From Egicoccus sp. AB-alg2 (GTDB lineage: Bacteria; Actinomycetota; Nitriliruptoria; Nitriliruptorales; Nitriliruptoraceae), in assembly GCF_041821065.1 (NCBI RefSeq), contig NZ_JBGUAX010000010.1, positions 89,643-153,642 on the forward strand: 64,000 nucleotides of DNA. The letters are read 5' to 3'. The stretch's first letter is position 1, and each line of letters opens with the position of its first letter. Shown here piece after piece: positions 8,764 to 17,398 of this stretch. The translations under genes were made by a program, and so were the position numbers. The notes beneath the pieces were generated by a model. The model was given only the letters and a program-made list of their open reading frames with translations, was not told where the DNA came from and searched no databases.

Positions 8764-9714
8764 GTGCCGGCGGAGGTCGACGACGCCGCGATCGCCCGGG
8801 CCCTGTCCGTGCCCACCCGCGCCGGCATCTACCGCCGGCTGCGCACCGAGGGCCAGCCGCTGGCGGCCCGCGAGGTGGCCGACATGTTCGGGCTGCACCC
8901 CAACGTGGCGCGCAACCACCTCGACCACCTCGCCGACGTCGGGCTGGTCGTCACCGGCCGCCGCAAGCACCCCGGCGGCGGGCGCCCGGCCAAGGTGTAC
9001 GTCGCCCGCGAACAGGCCGCGCCCGGCCGCGACGTGCAGGTGCCCCCGGGCAGCCAGCTGGCCGTCCACACCATCGTGCAGCTGATCGCCGGCCTCGCCG
9101 AGCACCGCGCCAAGCTCGCGCTGCTGGCCGAGGAACAGGGGCGCAAGCTCGTCGCCGCCACCGGCGGACGTGCCGACACCCGCGACTTCGAGGCCGCCGC
9201 CGTCATCGCGATCGAGGCGCTGCGCGCCGCGTTCCCGGAGGCGCGACTGGCCGAGGTCGACGGTGACCGCGTCACCGTCCAGGGCCTCGAGGTCGGCCTG
9301 CGCCTGATCGGCGAGGTGGACGGCCAGGTCGGCGACGCGCTGGCCACCGGCTTCCTGCGCGGCGCGCTGGCCGCGGCCGGCGCGCCGGCCCGGGTGACCG
9401 CCAGGGGTGGGCGGGTCGAGGCAGAACTCGACGAGGCGGGCCTGGGCGCCCAGCCGAGCCCCGTCGCCACCGTCGACAACCGCGGGCAGACCTACCAGCG
9501 GGGCGTCGTGGCGGCCATGCGGGCGATCGTGCCGCTGCGTCCCGGCGACCACCTCGAGGTTCTGACCGACGGGCAGGGCTCGCCGGCCGCGTACGCCCGC
9601 TGGGCCGACCGCGCGGGCCACCAGCTGGTCGACGTCGCCCGTATCCGCGACGTCAAGGGCCGCCCCGCCGTGCGCCTGCTGCTGCGCAAGGCCACCGGAC
9701 CGATCTGGCCCTGA
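8764..9714 (+). CDS. Winged-helix regulator with C-terminal cysteine-less TusA-like domain
   Basis: A 316-residue protein with three parts. Residues about 10-90 form an ArsR/MarR-like winged helix (AREVADMFGLHPNVARNHLDHL, then a wing RKHPGGGRPAKVY). Residues about 95-225 form a middle sensor-like helical domain. Residues about 238-312 form a TusA/SirA-like domain (PLRPGDHLEVLTD, RAGHQLVDV). At the TusA position D-x-R-G-x-x-C-P-x-P it reads DNRGQTYQRG, so the sulfur-carrying cysteine is absent. GAGGGTGA at 8752-8759 decides the GTG start; TTG at 8713 is an upstream alternative. It heads a cluster with DUF4395 and thioredoxin genes, suggesting a redox or sulfur-linked role. Confidence 0.75.
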   Translation: MPAEVDDAAIARALSVPTRAGIYRRLRTEGQPLAAREVADMFGLHPNVARNHLDHLADVGLVVTGRRKHPGGGRPAKVYVAREQAAPGRDVQVPPGSQLAVHTIVQLIAGLAEHRAKLALLAEEQGRKLVAATGGRADTRDFEAAAVIAIEALRAAFPEARLAEVDGDRVTVQGLEVGLRLIGEVDGQVGDALATGFLRGALAAAGAPARVTARGGRVEAELDEAGLGAQPSPVATVDNRGQTYQRGVVAAMRAIVPLRPGDHLEVLTDGQGSPAAYARWADRAGHQLVDVARIRDVKGRPAVRLLLRKATGPIWP

Positions 9715-9766
9715 ACCGCTTGCAAACCACGCGACGACCATCCCGAGCACGACGAGGAAACGCTTC

Positions 9767-10270
9767 ATGGCACGACAGCTGGCGCGGGACGCCGACGGTG
9801 GTCTGCTGATCGACGTTCGCGGACCCCGTTTCGGCGCGGCGATCACGACCCTGGTGCTGGCGACCGCGCTGGTCGTACAGGGCGGGTTCGGCATCGCGCT
9901 GGTCGCCTGGCAGTGGGTCGCATTCGCCATCTCGACGCTCGCCGGTCTGGCCTGGTCGCCCTACGGCAACCTGTTCCGGTTGCTCAAGCGTCGCCTCGAC
10001 CTCGGCCCGCCGCCGGCGACCGAGCCCGAAGGGCCGCCGCGCTTCGCCCAGGCCTGCGGGCTGGCCGTCGCGACCGTGGCCCTGGTGTCGTTCGCGGTGG
10101 GCGCGGTGACGGTCGGCTGGGTCGCGGTCGGCGTGGTGCTCGCGCTGTCGGCGCTGCTGGCCCTGACCGGCATCTGCGTCGGTTGCGAGGTGTACGTGCT
10201 GGCGCAGCGCCTGCGGCCGGGGCGCAAGACCACCGGCGACGACGCCTCCACGCGCGGGAGCGTCGCCTGA
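9767..10270 (+). CDS. DUF4395 family membrane protein
   Basis: A 167-residue protein with four predicted membrane segments in two pairs, about residues 22-62 and 96-146. It has DUF4395 hallmarks: DVRGPRFGAAITT near the N-terminus, SPYGNLFR after span 2, and a conserved cysteine pair CVGCEVYVL in the last span. In many actinobacteria DUF4395 genes lie beside thioredoxin-like and TusA-like genes, as here. The CxxC in the membrane suggests thiol transfer, perhaps passing electrons or sulfur across the membrane, but no function is established. It overlaps the thioredoxin gene by one base (TGATG). Confidence 0.8.
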   Translation: MARQLARDADGGLLIDVRGPRFGAAITTLVLATALVVQGGFGIALVAWQWVAFAISTLAGLAWSPYGNLFRLLKRRLDLGPPPATEPEGPPRFAQACGLAVATVALVSFAVGAVTVGWVAVGVVLALSALLALTGICVGCEVYVLAQRLRPGRKTTGDDASTRGSVA

Positions 10271-10725
10271 TGGAGCCCGTCCTGCTGCGTCTGCTGCTCG
10301 TGGTCGGCCTGCTCGCCGTCGTCGGTCTGGCCGGCGCGTGGTGGCAGCGCCGGGACGGCCGGGTGCGCGGCGGCGACGGCGCGGTGACGGTCGCCGGCGA
10401 GCACCTCGCCGCCGTCGGCCTGGACCTGCGCGCCGCGTCGGCCGGTGCCGTCCTGCTCGGCTCGCCGACCTGTGCCCCGTGCACGGCCGTGAAGCGGGTC
10501 CTCGGCGACCTGCAGGCCGAGCGGCAGGACTTCACGTGGGTGTACGCCGACGCGGCCGACCACCTCGACCTCGCACAGGCGCACCGGGTCCTGCGCGTGC
10601 CCACGCTCCTGGTGGTGGACGCCGAGGGGCGGCTGCTGGCCCGCACCAGCGGTGTGCCCGACGCCGACGACCTGCGCCGCGTCCTCGACGACGGCGGCCC
10701 GCTGGCCGAGGCGCCGGCCGCCTGA
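10270..10725 (+). CDS. Membrane-anchored thioredoxin-like protein
   Basis: A 151-residue protein with an N-terminal signal-anchor (about residues 5-24) and a thioredoxin-fold domain. The redox motif is CAPC in GSPTCAPCTAVKR, and the cis-proline loop is VLRVPTLLVVD. The remainder has the usual thioredoxin strand order. It would act on the outer face of the membrane, probably with the DUF4395 protein whose stop codon overlaps its start. Partners and redox direction cannot be read from sequence. Confidence 0.82.
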   Translation: MEPVLLRLLLVVGLLAVVGLAGAWWQRRDGRVRGGDGAVTVAGEHLAAVGLDLRAASAGAVLLGSPTCAPCTAVKRVLGDLQAERQDFTWVYADAADHLDLAQAHRVLRVPTLLVVDAEGRLLARTSGVPDADDLRRVLDDGGPLAEAPAA

Positions 10726-10903
10726 CGCGGAGCACCGTCCGCCGTGCGCTGCGCATGCGTGTCATCCTGGCGCGCACGGACACCGGGTCGGCATGCACGC
10801 AACGGGGCCCGGCGGGTCGGCGAGTGGAACGAATCCGGTCTTGGCGTTCCGGTCGGGGGCGTGGCAGGCTCCGTGGCGGGAGCCGATCGCGTCGGGAGGC
10901 GTC

Positions 10904-12055
10904 GTGGACCTGCGGTTGAGCGAGGAGCAGGAGGCCTTCGTCGCCAGCGTGCGCGCCTTCGCGCACGAGCACGTCGAACCCGGCGTGCTCGAGCGCGACC
11001 GCGAAGGCCGCTGGGACCCCGACGTCTGGGCCGAGGTGGCCCGGTTCGGCCTGGCCGGCCTGCCCGTGCCCGAGGCGTACGGCGGCTCCGGCGCGGACGT
11101 GCTCACCACCGGGCTCGCGCTCGAGGCGCTCGCCTACGCGGGCCGCGACGCCGGCCTCAATCTCTCTTTGGGCGCGCACCTCACCATCGGGTGCATGCCG
11201 ATCGCGCTGCACGGCACCGAGGAGCAGAAGCAGCACTGGCTGCCGCGCATGGCCCGCGGCGAGTCGATCGGCGCGTTCGCGATCACCGAGCCGGAGGCGG
11301 GGGCCGACACCGCCAGCATGAAGACCTCGGCCCGGCGCGAGGGCGACGTCTACGTGCTCAACGGCACGAAGACGTTCATCACCAACGGGGGGCTGGCCGA
11401 CGTCGTCACGGTGGTCGCCCGCACCGACCCCGACGCCCCCGCCGGCCAGGCGTTCACGGCCTTCCTCGTGGAGACCGACCGGCCCGGCTTCAAGGTGTCC
11501 AAGGAGCTCAGGAAGCTCGGCAACCGCACCTCGCCGACCGTCGAGCTGTCGTTCACCGACGTCGAGGTGCCCGAGTCCGCCGTCCTCGGCCAGCCCGGCA
11601 CCGCGCTGTGGGCGGTCGGGTTCGAGTGCTTCGACTGGGAGCGCTGCTGCATGATCGCCAGCGCCGTCGGCGGCATGCACCGCGACCTCGACGAGTGCGT
11701 CCGCTACGCCAAGGAACGCGAGGCGTTCGGCAAGCCGATCGGCCACTACGGCGCCATCCAGCACAAGCTCGCCCAGATGCGTATCCGCCTGGAGAACGCC
11801 CGCTTCCTGCAGCGCCAGGCGGCCTGGCTCAAGGACCGCGGCGAGGAGCACCAGCTCGAGGCGTCGATGGCCAAGGCCTACGTCGGCGAAGCGGCCGTGG
11901 AGTCCGCCCTGGACGCCGTCCAGCTCCACGGCGGCTGGGGCTACGTCGACGAGTTCCACGTCGAGCGTTCCCTCCGCGACGCCAAGCTCGCCTCCATCGG
12001 CGGCGGCACCACCGAGATCCAGGAGCTGCTGATCAGTCGGATGCTCCTCGGCTGA
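10904..12055 (+). CDS. Acyl-CoA dehydrogenase
   Basis: A 383-residue FAD-dependent acyl-CoA dehydrogenase, full length for the family. The FAD/substrate motif is AFAITEPEAGADT and the C-terminal signature is GGWGYVDEFHVERSLRDAK. At the place where medium-chain enzymes carry the catalytic Glu (YEGT) this protein reads IGGGT. Instead E246 in FDWER matches the base position of isovaleryl-CoA dehydrogenase and long-chain enzymes, so branched or other acyl-CoAs are likely substrates. The GTG start is set by GGGAGG 5 bases upstream. The 3' end is partly duplicated downstream. Confidence 0.88.
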   Translation: MDLRLSEEQEAFVASVRAFAHEHVEPGVLERDREGRWDPDVWAEVARFGLAGLPVPEAYGGSGADVLTTGLALEALAYAGRDAGLNLSLGAHLTIGCMPIALHGTEEQKQHWLPRMARGESIGAFAITEPEAGADTASMKTSARREGDVYVLNGTKTFITNGGLADVVTVVARTDPDAPAGQAFTAFLVETDRPGFKVSKELRKLGNRTSPTVELSFTDVEVPESAVLGQPGTALWAVGFECFDWERCCMIASAVGGMHRDLDECVRYAKEREAFGKPIGHYGAIQHKLAQMRIRLENARFLQRQAAWLKDRGEEHQLEASMAKAYVGEAAVESALDAVQLHGGWGYVDEFHVERSLRDAKLASIGGGTTEIQELLISRMLLG

Positions 12056-12132
12056 CGCCTCGGAGGCGCCGTGCGTGCTCGGCTGCGCCTGCGCGCCACC
12101 GGCGACCGCATGCTCCTCGGCTGACGCCTCGG
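12041..12132 (+). repeat. Direct repeat of the acyl-CoA dehydrogenase 3' end
   Basis: A 23-base sequence spanning the stop codon (12041-12063) recurs exactly at 12110-12132, 69 bases later. A third, degraded copy (GTGCTCGGCTGCGCC) lies between them. The pattern looks like local slippage or a remnant tandem duplication. No other feature was seen in 12056-12276 apart from a -10-like TAGCCT near 12218. Confidence 0.7.
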
Positions 12133-12276
12133 CGACTCTGGCCGGGATGTGTGGAGTCGGACGGGGGGTTTCATGCCCCATGTCGCTCCACGGATCGGTC
12201 GCGCGGGAAGGGGCGTAGCCTCGGAGGCGTTGGGCCTTCCACCCCGTTCCCCACACCCGAGCATCGAGGCCGTGAC

Positions 12277-13206
12277 GTGGCAGTCGTGTTCCCGCTGAAC
12301 CTGCGACGCATCGAGGTGACCGGCGACGACCGCGTGCGTTATCTCGAGGACGTCACGTCCCAGGCGCTGGCGTCCGCCCAGCCCGGAACGGTGCACGGCG
12401 CGCTGTACCTCGACGTCCACGGCGCGCCGGTCGCGATGTTCGACGTGGCCGTGCTGCCGGACCGGCTCGCGCTGCTGGCGCCGGCCGAGCTCGAGCAGAC
12501 CGTCGTCGAGCAACTGGGCATGCGCACGTTCCTGCTCGACGCTCGCTTCACGGCCACCGACCACGTCGTCGCGGCCCTGCGCGACGACCCGGACGGCGCG
12601 GTCGCCGGCGCCGCCGGCCTGCATGCCCGCGAGGGCCGCTGCCACCCCGGCGGTGACGTGCTGGTGATCGGACGCGATGGTGGCGTCGACGTCGTCGGCC
12701 CGGCCGGGGCGGTCGACGCGGCCGTGCAGGCGCTGGTCGACGCCGGCGCGAAGCCGGGCGATGCCACGGACGCCGAACGTTGGCGCATCGCGGCCGGTCA
12801 GCCGGCCTGGAGCGTCGAGGTGGCGGCCCCGCACCTGCCCGAGGAACTGGGCCTGCTACCCACGCACGTCCACCTCGCCAAGGGCTGCTACCCGGGGCAG
12901 GAGGCCGTCGCGCGCATGTGGATGCTCGGCCGACCGCGCCGCCGCCTGGCCAAGGTCGCCGTGCGCGGCCCGGTCGAACCGGGCTGGCAGACCGGCGAGG
13001 GCCGCCACAAGGTCACCGTGACCTCGGTGTCGCCCGACGGTGACCTCGCCTTGGCGTTTGTGCCCGGCGACGCGCAGGTCGGCGCCGTCTTCCCGGCGTC
13101 GGCGGACGCGTCCGAGGCGGCGGTCGAGGTGCTCGACCTCGTCGGTGACACCGCCTATCCGCCCGGTGCCGACCCGGCCGTCACCCGCCGCCGCGACAAG
13201 CGCTGA
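12277..13206 (+). CDS. ygfZ: YgfZ/GcvT-family folate-binding protein
   Basis: A 309-residue GcvT-like protein of the YgfZ group, which binds tetrahydrofolate and helps make or repair certain iron-sulfur enzymes. The diagnostic motif KGCYPGQE is present with K202 and C204. The N-terminal half has the aminomethyltransferase fold (RRIEVTGDDRVRYLEDVTSQ). The GTG start at 12277 has GAGG 7 bases upstream. It is one of several genes here connected with redox and Fe-S maintenance. It is a single gene with no glycine cleavage genes nearby, which also favours YgfZ over GcvT. Confidence 0.88.
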   Translation: MAVVFPLNLRRIEVTGDDRVRYLEDVTSQALASAQPGTVHGALYLDVHGAPVAMFDVAVLPDRLALLAPAELEQTVVEQLGMRTFLLDARFTATDHVVAALRDDPDGAVAGAAGLHAREGRCHPGGDVLVIGRDGGVDVVGPAGAVDAAVQALVDAGAKPGDATDAERWRIAAGQPAWSVEVAAPHLPEELGLLPTHVHLAKGCYPGQEAVARMWMLGRPRRRLAKVAVRGPVEPGWQTGEGRHKVTVTSVSPDGDLALAFVPGDAQVGAVFPASADASEAAVEVLDLVGDTAYPPGADPAVTRRRDKR

Positions 13207-13424
13207 GCCGCGCCCTGCAGGCCGTCCGCGGTGACGCTCCGCGCCGGTCTGCGCGCTCACCGGCGGCCCCGGAGTGCGGTGAGGTCCCAGGAATTGGTAG
13301 CTTCCGCGCGATTCCTCGGACCGGGCGCGGGCACGACCCCGTCACCCGTGTCTCCATTTTGTGACCGGCGGGTCATGCCGCCCTGCCGCGCGCGGCCTCG
13401 GCGCGGCGTTCGCAGGAGAACCCC

Positions 13425-15443
13425 ATGGACTTCGAGCTCGTGCCCCTCGTGGCCATCGCGGCGGCCGTGCTGGCCGTCGCGGTCGCCGGGCTGCTGACCT
13501 CCTCGGTGCTGCGCCTGCCGGCGGGCACCGAACGCATGCAGGAGATCTCGCGCGCCATCCAGGAGGGCGCCACGGCCTACCTGTCGCGCCAGTACCGGAC
13601 CATCACGATCGTCGGCGTCGTCGTCGCGGTCGTGCTGGCCGTCGCGCTGGGCTGGCAGACCGCCGTGGCGTTCGTCGTCGGTGCGGTGTTCTCCGGCCTG
13701 TGCGGCTTCATCGGAATGTTCGTCTCCACGCGCTCCAACGCCCGTGTCGCCGAGGCCAGTCGCACCTCCGCCGACAAGGGCCTGGACGTGGCCGTCCGCG
13801 CCGGCGCCGTGACGGGCCTGGTCTGCGTCGGGCTCGCGCTGCTGGGTGTCACGGCGACCTACCTCGCCTTCGGGCGGGACGACCTGCGCGTCCTGATCGG
13901 GCTCGGCTTCGGCGCCAGCCTCATCGCGCTGTTCGCCCGCATCGGCGGCGGCATCTTCACCAAGTCCGCCGATGTCGGCGCCGACCTGGTCGGCAAGGTC
14001 GAGGCCGGCATCCCCGAGGACGACCCGCGCAACCCCGCCACCATCGCCGACAACGTGGGCGACAACGTCGGCGACTGCGCCGGCATGGCCGCCGACCTGT
14101 TCGAGACCTACGCCGTCACCATCATCGGCACGATGCTGCTCGGCACGCTGTTCTTCGACGGGCTCGAGTTCGTCGTCTACCCGCTGATGCTGGGTGCGGT
14201 CGCGATCGTCGCCTCGATCATCGGCCTGTACGTGATCCGCTTCGGCGGCTCCGACGAGATCATGCGGGCGCTGTACCTCGGCGTCTGGACCGCGGCCGGG
14301 CTGGCACTGATCGGCTTCTTCCCGGTCACGACCTGGATGGTCGACAACACCGGCTACTTCTGGGCCGCCCTGATCGGTGTGATCGTCACGGTCGCGATCA
14401 TGTACCTCACCGACTACTACACCTCGACGAAGTTCCGGCCGGTGCGCTCGATCGCGGCCGCTTCCGAGTCCGGGCACGCCACCAACCTCATCACCGGCCT
14501 GTCGGTCGGCATGGAGTCCGTGGTCCTGCCGATCCTCGCGATCGTGGCCGGCATCCTCGGCGCATACAACGTCGTCGGCGGCGGCAACGAGGGCCTGTAC
14601 GCCATCGGCATCGCGTCCACCGCGATGCTGTCCATGACGGGCGTCATCGTCGCGCTGGACTCCTACGGTCCCGTCACCGACAACGCCGGCGGCGTCGCGG
14701 AGATGGCCGAGCTGCCGCCGGAGGTCCGCGAGGTCACCGACCGCCTCGACGCCGTCGGCAACACCACCAAGGCCACCACGAAGGGCTACGCGATCGGCTC
14801 GGCCGCGCTGGCCGCCGTCGTGCTGTTCGCCGACTACACCCACGCGCTGGAAGAGGAGGGCGTCGCCGCCGCCGACCTCGGCTTCTCGCTGGCCGACCCG
14901 CGCGTGCTCGCCGGCCTGCTGCTCGGCGCGGCCGTCGTGATGATCTTCTCCTCGCTCGCCAACGGCGCCGTCGGCCGCGCGTCCGGCGCGGTCGTCGAGG
15001 AGGTCCGCCGTCAGTTCCGCGAGATCCCCGGGATCATGGACGGCACCGCGAAGCCCGAGTACGGCACCTGCGTGGACATCGTCACCAAGCGGGCGCTGCG
15101 CGAGATGGTCGTGCCCGGCCTCATCCCGGTCGTCGTCACCCTGCTGGTCGGCTTCCTCCTGGGCGTCCAGGCGCTGGGTGGCCTGCTGATCGGCGTCATC
15201 GTGGTCGGGATCGGCATGGCCATCCTGCAGAACAACGGCGGTGGCGCCTGGGACAACGCGAAGAAGTACATCGAGGACGGCAACCACGGCGGCAAGGGCT
15301 CCGAGGCCCACGCCGCGGCCGTCACCGGTGACACCGTCGGTGACCCGCTGAAGGACACGGCCGGTCCGGCCATCAACCCGGTCATCAAGGTCGTCAACGT
15401 GGTGGCCCTGCTGGCCGTGCCGCTGATCGTCGGCATCGGTTGA
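13425..15443 (+). CDS. hppA: Membrane-bound proton-translocating pyrophosphatase (K+-independent type)
   Basis: A 672-residue, about 16-span membrane enzyme that couples PPi hydrolysis to proton pumping. Substrate-site motifs are [20 protein letters not shown] and [20 protein letters not shown], with further Asp-rich sites near DNAGG and [11 protein letters not shown]. The potassium-dependence site reads [10 protein letters not shown] with K449 and T452, which marks the K+-independent class; K+-dependent enzymes have Ala and Gly there. The start has GGAG 9 bases upstream. A soluble pyrophosphatase gene lies 750 bases downstream, so PPi has two competing routes. It is followed by a strong hairpin. 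Confidence 0.95.
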   Translation: MDFELVPLVAIAAAVLAVAVAGLLTSSVLRLPAGTERMQEISRAIQEGATAYLSRQYRTITIVGVVVAVVLAVALGWQTAVAFVVGAVFSGLCGFIGMFVSTRSNARVAEASRTSADKGLDVAVRAGAVTGLVCVGLALLGVTATYLAFGRDDLRVLIGLGFGASLIALFARIGGGIFTKSADVGADLVGKVEAGIPEDDPRNPATIADNVGDNVGDCAGMAADLFETYAVTIIGTMLLGTLFFDGLEFVVYPLMLGAVAIVASIIGLYVIRFGGSDEIMRALYLGVWTAAGLALIGFFPVTTWMVDNTGYFWAALIGVIVTVAIMYLTDYYTSTKFRPVRSIAAASESGHATNLITGLSVGMESVVLPILAIVAGILGAYNVVGGGNEGLYAIGIASTAMLSMTGVIVALDSYGPVTDNAGGVAEMAELPPEVREVTDRLDAVGNTTKATTKGYAIGSAALAAVVLFADYTHALEEEGVAAADLGFSLADPRVLAGLLLGAAVVMIFSSLANGAVGRASGAVVEEVRRQFREIPGIMDGTAKPEYGTCVDIVTKRALREMVVPGLIPVVVTLLVGFLLGVQALGGLLIGVIVVGIGMAILQNNGGGAWDNAKKYIEDGNHGGKGSEAHAAAVTGDTVGDPLKDTAGPAINPVIKVVNVVALLAVPLIVGIG

Positions 15444-15461
15444 GGTCACGCACCCCACGAG

Positions 15462-15497
15462 GAAGCCCGCCGCCCGGCAACCGGGTCGGCGGGCTTC
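15462..15497 (+). terminator. Terminator hairpin after hppA
   Basis: An 11-base-pair stem (GAAGCCCGCCG with CGGCGGGCTTC) encloses a second short hairpin (CCCGG-CAA-CCGGG). It lies 18 bases after the hppA stop and before the convergent peroxiredoxin gene, so it may serve both. There is no strong T tract. Confidence 0.7.
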
Positions 15498-15541
15498 GTC
15501 GTGTCCGGGGCAGCCGGGAGGCGTGCCGCGGCGTCCGCGTG

Positions 15542-16009
15542 TCAGCCCTGGAGGTCGGCGAGGGCCTTCAGGACCTGGTCGGCGTGCTTCTTCGCCTGCA
15601 CGCGCTTCCAGACCTTGGCGACGTTGCCCTGCGCGTCGACCAGCACGGTGCTGCGGATCACGCCACGCGTCACCTTGCCGTACAGGGTCTTCTCGCCGTA
15701 GGCGCCCCACGGCTCCATGACCGTCTTGTCCGGGTCGGACAGCAGCGTGTGCGGCAGGTCGTACTTGCCCTGGAACTTCGCGTGGGACGCCACGGAGTCG
15801 GGCGAGATGCCGACCACGGCCGCGCCGGCGGACTCGAACTCCGACCACTGGTCGCGGATGTCGCAGGCCTGGGTCGTGCAGCCAGGGGTGTTGTCACGCG
15901 GGTAGAAGTAGACGACGACGGGCTTGCCGCGGTAGTCCGACAGCGACACCTCGTTGCCGTCCTGGTCCGGGAGGGTGAAGTCGGGGGCGGGCTGTCCGGG
16001 CTCGAGCAT
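15542..16009 (-). CDS. bcp: Thioredoxin-dependent peroxiredoxin (BCP/PrxQ type)
   Basis: A 155-residue peroxiredoxin that reduces hydroperoxides using thioredoxin. The peroxidatic cysteine is in DNTPGCTTQACD, and the second Cys five residues later is the PrxQ-type resolving cysteine. Other family motifs are YFYPRDNTPG and GISPDSVASHAKF. The ATG at 16009 starts right before the family N-terminus (MLEPGQPAPDFTLPDQDG), with GAAGG upstream. A long extension of the open frame to 16744 is antisense to the ppa gene. It is divergent from ppa. Confidence 0.92.
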   Translation of the reverse strand: MLEPGQPAPDFTLPDQDGNEVSLSDYRGKPVVVYFYPRDNTPGCTTQACDIRDQWSEFESAGAAVVGISPDSVASHAKFQGKYDLPHTLLSDPDKTVMEPWGAYGEKTLYGKVTRGVIRSTVLVDAQGNVAKVWKRVQAKKHADQVLKALADLQG

Positions 16010-16198
16010 CGGCCTTCGGGCTCCTCGTGGCGATGGGCGGTCGGGTCCACGCGACGCGTCCGCGTGGGACCTGCGGTCGGGCCGGCCGGGCGGTGGCGGA
16101 CCGTGTGACGACCCGGTCGGGAGGCCGACGCTACCGCGGGTGTGCCTGACTACGTTCGTCGCGACGAGCACCTCCGGACGCGAACAGGAGCGCCCCGC

Positions 16199-16711
16199 GT
16201 GGACGCCGACACCATCGAGTTCTTCGTCGAGGTCCCCATGGGGTCCCGCAACAAGTACGAATGGGACTTCGCCCGCCAGACCTTCGTCCTCGACCGGATG
16301 CTGTTCACGGCGGTGCGCTACCCCGGCGACTACGGCTTCATCCCGCAGACGCTGGCGCTCGACGGCGACCACCTCGACGTGGTCTGCATCCTCGGCGAGC
16401 CAACCTTCCCCGGCTGCACGGTCCACGCCCGGGTGCTGGGGATGCTCGACATGAGCGACGACAAGGGCCCGGACGAGAAGATCCTCGCCGTCGCCGACCA
16501 CGACCCGCGCTGGCGCGACCTGCGCGAGTTGGAGGACGTGCCGCAGCACCTGTTGGACGAGATCGCCCACTTCTTCGAGATCTACAAGGATCTGGAGCAG
16601 AAGCTCGTCGACGTCCGTGGCTGGCGCGACCGCCAGGCCGCCCTGCAGGTGATCGCCGAGGCGCGGGAACGGTTCCCCGGGCCCGCCGAGGTGGTCCGCT
16701 ACCCGCTCTGA
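16199..16711 (+). CDS. ppa: Soluble inorganic pyrophosphatase (family I)
   Basis: A 170-residue cytosolic enzyme hydrolysing pyrophosphate. Family I motifs are KYEWD near the N-terminus, YPGDYGFIPQTL and the metal-binding Asp cluster DGDHLDVV. The last departs from the common DGDP/E-x-D pattern by having His where Pro or Glu is usual, while all three Asp are kept. The GTG at 16199 has AGGAG 8 bases upstream and gives the normal family length; the open frame back to 16142 lacks family sequence. Its pairing with hppA in one locus is notable. Confidence 0.93.
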   Translation: MDADTIEFFVEVPMGSRNKYEWDFARQTFVLDRMLFTAVRYPGDYGFIPQTLALDGDHLDVVCILGEPTFPGCTVHARVLGMLDMSDDKGPDEKILAVADHDPRWRDLRELEDVPQHLLDEIAHFFEIYKDLEQKLVDVRGWRDRQAALQVIAEARERFPGPAEVVRYPL

Positions 16712-16721
16712 CCGCGGCCGC

Positions 16722-16745
16722 GGTGGCCCGAGGAGTGGGGCCACC
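16722..16745 (+). terminator. Hairpin after ppa
   Basis: GGTGGCCC pairs with GGGCCACC (8 bp) across an 8-base loop, 10 bases after the ppa stop codon. There is no T tract, so it may be a weak terminator. Confidence 0.45.
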
Positions 16746-16837
16746 CCGTCGCGCGGCGGCCCGAGGAGGGGGCCGGCCGGCCGCGCGGCGGCTACGGTTC
16801 GTGGCCGTCAGGTGCCGACGCCCGGGAGGTGGCGCGC

Positions 16838-17398
16838 GTGGAACGGCCACAGCTGCAACGCGTCCTCGCGGACGACTACCTCGACGGGCTCGACGCCTGG
16901 CCCACGGCCGACGTCCGCGCCGCCCGCGCCGCCTGCGAGGCCGAGGAGGAAGCCGTCTCGTACGCGCGCCGGCTCACGCAGGGCCGCCTCGACATCCTGC
17001 GCGACGAGCTCGAGCGACGGCACGCCGGCGACGGCGACGGCCGCGGCGGCGACCACCGGGCCGGTGACGTCCTGGCGCGGCTGCCGGCGATCCTCGCGGC
17101 CGACCAGCCGCCCAGCGACCCGGCCCGCGCCCGCGCCACCCGCCTGCGCGTCCCGGCCGGCGCCGAGGCCTACGAGGCGGAGATCGAGGCCCTGGTCGGC
17201 GAGGGCTTCCTCGGCGACCTGCCCGGGCGGTCGACCGACGAGGTGGCGGACGCGGTCGAGCGGCTGGCCGCCTACGAGCACGAGCTGTCGACGGCCCGCC
17301 GGCGCCTGTTCGAGCGCATCGACCGGCTCCGTGACGAGCTCGCGCGCCGCTACAAGGACGGCTCGGCGGCCGTCCGCGACCTGTTCGGCGACACATGA
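16838..17398 (+). CDS. rsiG: RsiG-like c-di-GMP-responsive anti-sigma factor
   Basis: A 186-residue, mostly helical protein. One helix contains E37-x3-S41-x2-R44-x3-Q48-x3-D52, which exactly fits the c-di-GMP-binding motif E(x3)S(x2)R(x3)Q(x3)D of Streptomyces RsiG, the anti-sigma factor of the developmental sigma WhiG. A second helix near the C-terminus repeats it as E147, S151, R154, F158, D162, so only the Gln is changed. A variable charged linker (about 60-105) lies between. The GTG at 16838 is chosen for GGGAGG 8 bases upstream. The stop overlaps the asparaginase start (ATGA). No sigma gene or GGDEF protein lies in the window. Confidence 0.8.
   Translation: MERPQLQRVLADDYLDGLDAWPTADVRAARAACEAEEEAVSYARRLTQGRLDILRDELERRHAGDGDGRGGDHRAGDVLARLPAILAADQPPSDPARARATRLRVPAGAEAYEAEIEALVGEGFLGDLPGRSTDEVADAVERLAAYEHELSTARRRLFERIDRLRDELARRYKDGSAAVRDLFGDT

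Noticed and set aside
10904..12055. Inactive acyl-CoA dehydrogenase because the YEGT Glu is replaced by Gly
   Set aside because: Isovaleryl-CoA dehydrogenase-type enzymes place the base elsewhere, and E246 in FDWER is in that position.
13257..15848. Long minus-strand open frame over hppA
   Set aside because: It is antisense to the well-supported proton pyrophosphatase, with low-complexity composition.
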